Shown one piece after another: positions 1 to 5,839 of a stretch of DNA of 11,146 nt. The stretch lies in the NCBI GenBank assembly GCA_965371245.1, contig CBDUXT010000136.1:1-11146 (forward strand), in the 5' to 3' direction. Origin of the DNA: CBDUXT01 sp965371245 (GTDB lineage Bacteria; Planctomycetota; Phycisphaerae; UBA1845). The notes below the pieces were generated by a model. That model saw only the letters and a list, made by a program, of their open reading frames with translations. It ran no database searches and had not been told where the DNA came from. The position numbers were made by a program, and so were the translations under genes. The stretch's first letter is position 1. The number at the start of each line of letters is the position of its first letter.

Positions 1-336
1 CGCGGAGTTGCCCCATTCGTTTGTCCGCATCGTTCACCGTCGAGGCGGTACGTTCGGTCAGGTCGGCCAATGTCTTGCAGGCTGTATCGGCGGCGGCAAG
101 TGTCGATCGCGTCTTCTCTTCCAGCTCGTGCTCCAACCGTTGGCTGCCCGCATCGACCAGCCCGTCCAGCGTGCGGCGGGCCTTGTCGGCGGCATCATGA
201 ACCGATGCAACGAGCTGTTCTTTGACCTTCGATGCTTCGTGACCGGCCTCTTTGACCGTCGCGCGGAGTTGCCCCATTCGTTTGTCCGCATCGTTCACCG
301 TCGAGGCGGTACGTTCCGTCAGGCCGGCCAATGTCT
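1..336. repeat. Direct repeat inside the coiled coil, period 261 bp
   Basis: Bases 1-75 recur at 262-336 with only two mismatches (positions 56 and 63); the first 55 bases are identical. The period of 261 bp is exactly 87 codons, so the duplication is in frame. It covers ATPase residues containing LTERTASTVNDADKRMGQLR at about 586-605 and again at 673-692. The left copy starts at the window edge, so the true repeat length and copy number cannot be seen. Confidence 0.93.
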
Positions 337-2077
337 CCCGCGCCGTCTCAACCGTGACGAGTAACGAACGCTCATATTCGCCGGCTTTTGCTTTCAATGT
401 TCCCCGGAACTCCTCGAGCAATTGATCCGTCAGGCGCTCGCGTCGCACCTGCGCTTCGGCTTCACCTTCCTTGAGCGTTTGCTGCAGAGCTTGGATCCGC
501 TCGTCGGTTTCAACGGTGACTCGTCCGGCCTTGTCAATCAGCGCCGTCAGCTTCCCGCGCGCTTCCTCGTTGGCCGCCACCCCGCTCATCATGCCAGCGA
601 TGTGCTGTTGGACATCGTCGGCCTTGTCCGCCAACTGTCCCGCGAACTTTGTGAGGCGCGCTTCGACCTGTCGCCCGGTCTCGCAAGCTCGATCGAGTCG
701 GTCGGCCTGCTCCTCTGTCTCGACGGAGGCGTCGGTGAGCTGGGCCACTCGCTGGCCGATCTTCGACAAGCGAACGTCGCCATCGTCGAAGATGCGGTTG
801 AGCCGGACCTGGACCGAATCCAACGAATGGCTTGCTCGCTGAATAGAGTCGGTCAGCGTCGTTGCCAGCCCGTCGGCCCCACCCATCAACCTCGCCAGGT
901 GCTTTTCAACGGCCGCACACCGAGCAGCGGCGGCGTCCGACGTGGCGGTCATTCGCTCGGCTCGATCCAACGCGCGCTCGAGGCGTACCAAAGCCTGGTC
1001 CGCCACAGAAAACCCGTTGGCTCCGTCGAGGGTCGCCGCCGGCCTCGTTGCTGCAATGCTTGCCGCCTCGGCGCAAGATGCATCGGAGCGATGGTCGATC
1101 CATTCCGACGACGCGGCGATCGGTTCCCCCTGTTGGGCATCCCGGGACGACCTGCCGGCGGTTGCCGCCCTGGTATCGACAGCAACGAATGGCGCTTGGC
1201 GATCCTGCCAACCGGACGCAACTTTTGTTGACGAACCCAGCCCCAGATGCTCGGCCGCAACCGTTCGTTCCTTCGGTGCGCATTGACCAACGACCTCGGC
1301 GGCGATCGCCTCACCGATGGTGGATTGCCGCGCGCCGTAGGCGGCCAGCAGGGCCGCTTCACACATGTGGTTGACCAGGCGCGGCACGCCGCCGGACGCC
1401 TGATGGACTTGCGCGACCGCCTTCGAGTCAAACAGATTGGTGTCGCCGGCACCGGCGACGCGGAGACGGTGCTCGACGTACGCTTGGGTCTCCGACAGCG
1501 TCAAGGCTTTGAGGGTCCGCTCACCGAACAGATGTTGACGGACGCCCGCCAACTCCGAGCCCGCGAGCTTCTCTCGGAAGTGAGGCTGTCCGATCAGAAT
1601 GACATTCAACAGTTTTTGTCCGTTGTGCTGAATGTTCAGAAGGGTCGAAAGCTGAACGATGTTATCGACGGTGAGGTTTTCCACCTGATCGACAATCAGG
1701 ATGGATGGGTGTTCGGCCTGGTGTGTACGCAGCAAGTGGCGGCGCAAACGCGGCACGACGCGTCCGCGGTGGCTGGACGATGGAAAGGAAACACCGAACC
1801 CCCGACACGTTTCGTGGATCAAATCGGACGGTCCGTCCGACACCCACGTCAACACCACGACGTGATCCGTGGTGTGTAGTTGCTGAAGGAGCGTCCGGAC
1901 CAGCAACGTCTTTCCGGTCCCGGCTTCTCCGAGAATGAGCGACGCACCTTTTCCGAAGTGAGACTCATACTCCATCGCCGCCAGCGCCTCAGCCGCATCG
2001 GCGGTCGCGTGGAAAAAACGCGGATCCGCGCGGTCTTCAAAGGGGCGACATCGCAAACCGAAGAAATCGCAGTACAT
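2..2077 (-). CDS. ExeA/GspA-like AAA+ ATPase fused to a long coiled coil (partial, 3' end outside window)
   Basis: The frame is open without a stop for 692 codons and runs off the window start, so the C-terminus is missing. The N-terminus (MYCDFFGLRCRPFEDRADPRF) is the typical opening of ExeA/GspA-type ATPases. Walker A is GEAGTGKT at residues 50-57, Walker B SILIVDQVEN at 125-134, sensor-like LIGQP at 161-165, and the family motif SGGVPRLVNHMCE at 228-240. Residues about 265-355 are an Ala/Ser-rich linker. From about 360 to 692 the protein is Ala/Glu/Lys/Arg-rich with few Pro or Gly and reads as a coiled coil, including a duplicated 87-residue unit. The ATG at 2077 has a good ribosome site (GAGGTG at 2086-2091, 8 bases away). 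Family members energise secretion or exopolysaccharide machinery at the inner membrane; I see no membrane segment or peptidoglycan-binding domain here. The usual Walker B Glu is Gln131. Family call is firm; the cellular role is unknown. Confidence 0.88.
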   Translation of the reverse strand, partial: MYCDFFGLRCRPFEDRADPRFFHATADAAEALAAMEYESHFGKGASLILGEAGTGKTLLVRTLLQQLHTTDHVVVLTWVSDGPSDLIHETCRGFGVSFPSSSHRGRVVPRLRRHLLRTHQAEHPSILIVDQVENLTVDNIVQLSTLLNIQHNGQKLLNVILIGQPHFREKLAGSELAGVRQHLFGERTLKALTLSETQAYVEHRLRVAGAGDTNLFDSKAVAQVHQASGGVPRLVNHMCEAALLAAYGARQSTIGEAIAAEVVGQCAPKERTVAAEHLGLGSSTKVASGWQDRQAPFVAVDTRAATAGRSSRDAQQGEPIAASSEWIDHRSDASCAEAASIAATRPAATLDGANGFSVADQALVRLERALDRAERMTATSDAAAARCAAVEKHLARLMGGADGLATTLTDSIQRASHSLDSVQVRLNRIFDDGDVRLSKIGQRVAQLTDASVETEEQADRLDRACETGRQVEARLTKFAGQLADKADDVQQHIAGMMSGVAANEEARGKLTALIDKAGRVTVETDERIQALQQTLKEGEAEAQVRRERLTDQLLEEFRGTLKAKAGEYERSLLVTVETARETLAGLTERTASTVNDADKRMGQLRATVKEAGHEASKVKEQLVASVHDAADKARRTLDGLVDAGSQRLEHELEEKTRSTLAAADTACKTLADLTERTASTVNDADKRMGQLR

Positions 2078-2285
2078 AGCTTGGGCACCTCGACTGGCCA
2101 AGGTGTGGCTCCGCGCATGGTCGGCGCAGCGCACGTCGCGCGAGCGTCCGAAAGAATCATCGGTACGGAGGCGTCCCGGCTGAACTTATCGGTCAGTGCG
2201 GAAAAGACGGCGAGACAGGCGATTCGTCGCGAGGCTTGCTGTTAGTGCTGATAGGACGGTTCGGGCCGGACTTGCGAACGGCGCA

Positions 2286-3146
2286 TCACGATCCGGCGGT
2301 CTGTGCGTCGGCGCACTCCTTTGGAACACGAAACTGAGGGCTTTGCGGCCCCAGGTTCGGCAGAATCGTCCACTCGCCCACACGAAGCCGCATCCGTGAT
2401 CCCAGGCGCGGCCATTCCATCGCGATGGTGTGAGGAAGCAGGGGGCCGCCGCTGCCGGCCGCACGGTAGTCATCCAGCTTCGATTCCAGCGTGATTACGC
2501 CGTCGGCGTCGCGGAACACCACGCGGCGCACCAAGCGGGGATTGTACCGGTCGAGCCAGTATTCCTTCTCCAGCGTGACGATGCCCCGCTCGTCATGAAC
2601 GAGGAAGAGGATCTGCTGGTGTTCCGCGGCGACACGCTGAACCTGCTCCACGCCACCGGACCCGGAGGGGGACGTAGGAATGGGTGACAAACCCAAGGCA
2701 TCGATGAGCTGGTCGGGGCGAACGGGAATCCGCGCGCCGAGTTCATCGCTCTGACCGCGTGGAATGCAGCGGTATTGGTTTTCCTGCCGGCTGTGAGCCC
2801 AGAAAACCTCCCGGTTGGACCCGAAAAGGAATTGCCGGGACCCCAACGCGCGAAGGTCGAACCGAAGGTAGAACGGCGCGAGGTAGAAAAGAACGCCGTC
2901 CAGGTGGTAGCTTCGTCGGTTGCCCTCCGCGGTTCGGAAGTAACCATCCACCGAGCCCGACGCGCGGAGCGTTCCGGTGATGCGCGCGATGTTCCCGTTG
3001 ACGATGCCGGTCGCTCGCTGCATGCCGATCGGGTCGGGGGCAAATTGAGGCGGCTCGGGCGGACAGGCCCCCAAGAAAGGCAGCAGCCCACCCAACACGA
3101 GGGACAAAGATGCGCGGAACGCTCTATGGTGAGGAGTCTGGCGCAT
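2286..3146 (-). CDS. LolA/LolB-like envelope lipoprotein
   Basis: This is a 286-residue protein with a lipoprotein signal peptide: basic N-terminus, hydrophobic run at residues about 12-27, and lipobox LGAC with the lipidated Cys at 28. The mature part has short alternating strands (NGNIARITGTLRASG at 51-64, LAPFYLRFDLRALGS at 89-103, then FLFGSNREVFW at 107-117) and ends in repeated strands (VTLEKEYWLDRYNP, VITLESKLDDY). This pattern resembles the half-barrel fold of LolA/LolB-type or DUF4292-like lipoproteins, which bind lipid or serve envelope assembly; the resemblance is by eye. I chose the ATG at 3146 because it has a GGAG site 6 bases upstream and starts the signal peptide directly. A GTG at 3203 in the same frame would add 19 residues before the signal. 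The start lies inside the 3' end of the upstream gene (23-base overlap), suggesting translational coupling. Confidence 0.8.
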   Translation of the reverse strand: MRQTPHHRAFRASLSLVLGGLLPFLGACPPEPPQFAPDPIGMQRATGIVNGNIARITGTLRASGSVDGYFRTAEGNRRSYHLDGVLFYLAPFYLRFDLRALGSRQFLFGSNREVFWAHSRQENQYRCIPRGQSDELGARIPVRPDQLIDALGLSPIPTSPSGSGGVEQVQRVAAEHQQILFLVHDERGIVTLEKEYWLDRYNPRLVRRVVFRDADGVITLESKLDDYRAAGSGGPLLPHTIAMEWPRLGSRMRLRVGEWTILPNLGPQSPQFRVPKECADAQTAGS

Positions 3147-3693
3147 GGCCCTCTCCCGCCGGTTGCCTGGACGCGCCCACATCCGTCGGGCTCCCCCATT
3201 CACCCATGTCGCTGTGCAGGATCGCGCTGAGTTCCTGGCTTACCTGTTCGATCTGGGAATCGGTGAGACGGGGGTTGATCACACGGTGGCGCGACTGGTC
3301 TCGCGGAAGCGTCATGTCCCAAACCTCGATGCCGTCCTCGTCGCACGACCCATCGTAGCGCAGGACGCGCTTTCGCATCAGGATCAGGGCCACCACAAAC
3401 CGAAACTGCACGCGCACCTCGACCGTCTCGTCCGCCAACCGTTCGAAGAAATTCACGAGCAGTTCGTTGTTGACCAACAGCTTTTTGCGCTGCGCCTTGA
3501 CGGGAACGCGGGTCTTGAAATAGCAGTACGCATCCTCCGGCGGGCTCTGCCATCCCTCCATCGAGAAATCTCGCCGCACGAACGAGTCACCCGCCTCCCA
3601 GAGAACGGTGTAGAACTCCTCGCCCTCGGTCAGCGTCTTTCCCGTTACCGCACAGCGGCCCGTTGCCGTCTCCACCGACCAATCCTTTGCCAT
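3124..3693 (-). CDS. Conserved-looking hypothetical protein, 189 residues
   Basis: I do not recognise a named family. The protein starts MAKDWSVETATGRCAVTGKT at an ATG preceded by GGAG (minus-strand context GGAGCACG-ATG); an in-frame start at 3762 would add 23 residues without a better site. It is soluble, with no signal peptide or membrane segment. Visible elements are a CxxTG motif at residues 14-18, an aromatic-rich segment (EEFYTVLWEAGDSFVRRDFS, 25-44), a basic block AQRKK (67-71), a middle region (NNELLVNFFERLADETVEVR, 75-94) followed by hydrophobic FRFVVALILMRKRVLRY, and a Pro/Gly-rich tail from about 165. The short Cys motif could be half of a metal site, but the other Cys residues (57, 117) do not form an obvious zinc ribbon. 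It is the first gene of the minus-strand cluster and overlaps the lipoprotein gene by 23 bases, so the two products may work together. Confidence 0.75.
   Translation of the reverse strand: MAKDWSVETATGRCAVTGKTLTEGEEFYTVLWEAGDSFVRRDFSMEGWQSPPEDAYCYFKTRVPVKAQRKKLLVNNELLVNFFERLADETVEVRVQFRFVVALILMRKRVLRYDGSCDEDGIEVWDMTLPRDQSRHRVINPRLTDSQIEQVSQELSAILHSDMGEWGSPTDVGASRQPAGEGHAPDSSP
3147..3157 (-). promoter_or_regulatory. Ribosome binding site deciding the lipoprotein start
   Basis: On the minus strand the bases read GGGAGAGGGCC directly before the ATG at 3146. GGAG ends 6 bases before the start codon. The site lies within the last codons of the upstream gene. It supports the ATG at 3146 over the in-frame GTG at 3203. 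Confidence 0.6.
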
Positions 3694-4024
3694 CGTGCTC
3701 CGTTTCGTTGGATCGAGAAAGTCCGCGGTAGAACCGTTGCGGACCCGAGGGCGTGGTCTCACCCGGGAACCGAACCATCACCTGGACACGGGCGGACACC
3801 ACCCAGGGCACATGCCCCAGCGAACCTATCTCATGGATCGCTCGCCCATTGGATGGGCCGCGGCTTCCGGCGTCAAGACGACGAGTGTCGATCCAAAACG
3901 CTCGGCACGTCAATCCATGCGTATCGGAGTACTAGGCGCCAAGACTCTGGGTTTCACGTTGACCAGGGGGGAGAGCCGCCGCGGCCTCGCGGGGGTGCGT
4001 GCCGGCGTGTACCATCGCTGCGGG
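3694..4024. other. Divergent intergenic region between the hypothetical gene and miaE
   Basis: These 331 bases separate two divergent start codons. The miaE frame stays open through this stretch, but its translation there is low-complexity and unlike MiaE, so I treat it as non-coding. It holds a weak minus-strand promoter candidate (3848-3876) and a short inverted repeat (3844-3858). A TTGACC at 3959-3964 points toward miaE, but the GC-rich bases after it give no convincing -10. Confidence 0.5.
3848..3876 (-). promoter_or_regulatory. Weak candidate promoter for the minus-strand cluster
   Basis: On the minus strand TTGACG (3871-3876) is followed after 17 bases by TCCAAT (3848-3853): five of six and four of six matches to sigma-70 consensus. 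The -10 candidate sits inside a perfect inverted repeat, GCCCAT-tgg-ATGGGC (3844-3858). It is about 155 bases from the start codon. In GC-rich DNA such matches arise by chance, so confidence is low. Confidence 0.25.
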
Positions 4025-4648
4025 ATGCCGAACGTACCGTCCGTCGCTGATCTTCCGCTACGCCGGTCAACGCCAAGTGTGTGGACCAAGCAGGTGCTTG
4101 CCGACCCACTTGCGCTGCTCAACGACCACGCTCATCTTGAGAAGAAGGCTGCGGCCAATGCGCTGGAGCTGTTGAACCGCTGGCCGGAGCCGGCACCTCC
4201 GGAGAACTGGGTCCAGGTGATGACGGCCATCGCGCGGGACGAGGTCGATCATCTGGCCGTCGTGACCCGGATTCTGGCCCGGCGCGGCGGGCGGCTCACC
4301 CGGACGCATCAAAGCAGGTACGCAGCCGACTTGCGAGCTCTGGTGCGGCTTGGCGAAGGGCCGCGCGAGCTGGTGGACCGCCTGATGATCAGCGCGCTGA
4401 TCGAGGCACGATCGTGCGAGCGGTTCGCCCTTCTCGCGTCGCACTGCCCCGACCGAGAGTTGGCCAAGCTATACGGCGGGTTGTACGCGTCGGAGGCCGG
4501 GCACTATCGACTCTTCATCGAGCTCGCGCGGGGGCTCCCCGGTATTCGGGGGGTGCAAACACGCTGGACCGAGCTCTTGCGCGCGGAGGCTCGCATCATC
4601 GCGTCACAGCCGCCCGGGCCGTCGATCCACAGCGGCGTCGCGCCATAG
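4025..4648 (+). CDS. miaE: tRNA-(ms2io6A)-hydroxylase MiaE
   Basis: MiaE is a ferritin-like, non-haem di-iron oxygenase that hydroxylates the isopentenyl side chain of ms2i6A at tRNA position 37, after MiaA and MiaB have acted. The 207-residue product shows the ligand pattern of the family: Glu39 in NDHAHLEKKAA, Glu73 and His76 in ARDEVDHL, Glu127 in IEARSCERF, and Glu157 with His160 in SEAGHY. All six expected iron ligands are present, so the enzyme is probably active. Length fits the family. I chose the ATG at 4025 (MPNVPSVADL) because homology-like sequence starts soon after; upstream in-frame codons back to 3695 give unrelated sequence. The ribosome site is weak (GCGGG). The gene stands alone on the plus strand between two minus-strand units; neither miaA nor miaB is in the window. 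Confidence 0.93.
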   Translation: MPNVPSVADLPLRRSTPSVWTKQVLADPLALLNDHAHLEKKAAANALELLNRWPEPAPPENWVQVMTAIARDEVDHLAVVTRILARRGGRLTRTHQSRYAADLRALVRLGEGPRELVDRLMISALIEARSCERFALLASHCPDRELAKLYGGLYASEAGHYRLFIELARGLPGIRGVQTRWTELLRAEARIIASQPPGPSIHSGVAP

Positions 4649-5044
4649 AGCGTGTCCAAGAGGTGTCGCTTCGGATCGAGTCGCGACTTACACCGTTTCT
4701 CGCTGGTGCCGGTCCGCATCCTCACCGATGCGGCTCGGAAGAAGGGTTGTTCAAACACCCTCCCGGCCACGAGCTGCTTGCGGTCGTGGCGATGTGTACG
4801 ATCCTGGGCGCATGGCGGTAGCGCGGCAACGGGCGTGGATGATGCATTACCGCGAATCGCAAGCAGTATCCCGAGCCCTGGTTGCAGCCAAGCATCCGTC
4901 CCGAAAGAATCCGAAACAAGTTTGCTGAAGAGATGCAAGAGAAGAACGGGCCGCGACAAGCGACCCGCTCAGGATTTCTCGATATGGTGTTGGCTATCTA
5001 TGCGACGCGTCGGCGACCACGGCAGCCACGCTCGCAGCGCCGCA
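4649..5044. other. Convergent intergenic region without a recognisable gene
   Basis: Reading frames here (for example plus 4652-5053 and minus 4504-4959) are rich in Arg, Ser and Cys with no domain and look like noise in GC-rich DNA. The region lies between the 3' ends of miaE and the minus-strand gene ending at 5045, so terminators are expected. A bulged hairpin just after miaE (GGTGTCGC at 4662-4669 with GCGA 4683-4686 and ACACC 4690-4694, then GTTTCTC) is a weak plus-strand candidate. A better minus-strand candidate is listed separately. Confidence 0.55.
4933..4967 (-). terminator. Candidate rho-independent terminator for the exported-protein gene
   Basis: On the minus strand CGGGTCG (4961-4967) pairs with CGGCCCG (4947-4953) across a 7-base loop, seven pairs including one G-U. 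It is followed by a pyrimidine-rich tail beginning TTCTTCTCTT. The wobble pair makes the hairpin better as minus-strand RNA than as plus-strand RNA. It lies about 80 bases past the stop of the gene ending at 5045. The tail is not a clean T run. Confidence 0.45.
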
Positions 5045-5647
5045 TCAGGGTAGGACGATTTCCCCGACGATCGTGCCGGTCTCTCCGCTGAGGGTGCCGT
5101 CGGGGCTCACCACTTCGATTTCGGCCAAGACCACGGCCTCACCGGTTGCCCCCTCGAATCGCCCTTTACCCCCGGTGAACTCCACCTCAATCCTGGCCTG
5201 GACCCCTCCGGTGGACAGATCAACGCAAATATCCCCTGCGGTGCCCTCCTTGATGTTGGCGAACAGGAGGGACAGATCGTCGAAGGTGAAGATCAGCGGA
5301 TTGGCCGTGTTGTGCGCCAGCAGGCAGCTGAACGAGACGGTGCCGGTGCAACAATCGCTCGGAAAATCAGGCGGAAGGCCGCCCGCCGGGACCGTGACAA
5401 ATCGGATCGTCGCCGAACCCGGGCTCCCCTTCGCTCGAAAATGGCCGATGTTGAGTTCGTCGCTATTGAAGAAGGTTCCGGCGAACCTCATGTCCATCTC
5501 GACAATGTTGTCATCGACGGGGGGGACGCCGTACGCAAACCACGGCGCACTGATCCCGAATAAAACAAGCAGCATGCCACCGGCAAGGGTGCCCGACAGC
5601 TTCGTTAGAAGGACGTTCTTCCTAGGCCTGTCTGTGTTCGCCACCAT
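5045..5647 (-). CDS. Exported protein with a GGxGRFxGATG-type motif
   Basis: This 200-residue protein begins MVANTDRPRKNVLLTK and has a signal peptide or N-terminal anchor: basic start, hydrophobic run LAGGMLLVLFGISAPWFAYG at residues 21-40, with possible cleavage near residue 40. The mature part is beta-rich and acidic and has four Cys (99, 100, 108, 141) that could form disulfides. FTGGKGRFEGATGE at 157-170 resembles a motif (GGTGRFxGATG) common in small secreted bacterial proteins with a barrel-like fold; its function is not known to me. I chose the ATG at 5647 because it has TTGGAGT with GGAG 8 bases upstream and directly precedes the signal sequence. A longer frame from 5788 adds 47 residues of unlikely sequence. 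It lies 192 bases downstream of the propeller gene on the same strand, so the two may be co-transcribed. Confidence 0.75.
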   Translation of the reverse strand: MVANTDRPRKNVLLTKLSGTLAGGMLLVLFGISAPWFAYGVPPVDDNIVEMDMRFAGTFFNSDELNIGHFRAKGSPGSATIRFVTVPAGGLPPDFPSDCCTGTVSFSCLLAHNTANPLIFTFDDLSLLFANIKEGTAGDICVDLSTGGVQARIEVEFTGGKGRFEGATGEAVVLAEIEVVSPDGTLSGETGTIVGEIVLP

Positions 5648-5672
5648 GGTTCTGACTCCAACTGGACCGTTT

Positions 5673-5697
5673 CCCGACAGCCGACGCCGGCTGCGGG
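5673..5697 (-). promoter_or_regulatory. Strong hairpin in the leader of the exported-protein gene
   Basis: CAGCCG (5678-5683) and CGGCTG (5688-5693) form six pairs around a 4-base loop. Flanking CCCG (5673-5676) and CGGG (5694-5697) add four more pairs, with one bulged base at 5677. It sits about 13 bases upstream of the GGAG site of the gene starting at 5647. No T run follows on either strand, so it looks more like a leader structure or transcript-end stabiliser than a classical terminator. Confidence 0.45.
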
Positions 5698-5839
5698 GTC
5701 TGTACTGTGCGGGGTGGAGCAATAAACTCGCTCGACCCTGATGCGGAATCCAGCGGAACTTAGGACTGGATTTCGCCCTTGGATGCACCCTGATCCGACG
5801 CTCGTAGGGGATCTTGATCGGGCGTCAACGCTTCGGTGT

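Noticed and set aside
1..336. CRISPR-like repeat pair
   Set aside because: There are only two copies, 75 bases long, in frame within a coding region at an 87-codon period; this is a protein repeat, not an array.
422..1879. Long plus-strand frames (422-1231, 862-1374, 1247-1879) opposite the ATPase gene
   Set aside because: They are antisense to the continuous minus-strand ATPase frame, carry no domain, and are the usual by-product of GC-rich coding DNA.
1849..2160. Minus-strand frame that would begin upstream of the ATPase
   Set aside because: It is in a different frame from the ATPase and overlaps its conserved N-terminus and Walker A. Its translation is Arg-rich and without family features.
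2078..2285. Terminator or promoter between lipoprotein and ATPase genes
   Set aside because: A 5-base GTTCG/CGAAC pairing and a GATAAG string are present, but neither has a proper partner or T run, so no call was made.
3695..4024. N-terminal extension of MiaE to position 3695
   Set aside because: The extra 110 residues are low in hydrophobic content, unlike MiaE, and would overlap the divergent promoter region. The family-like length starts at 4025.
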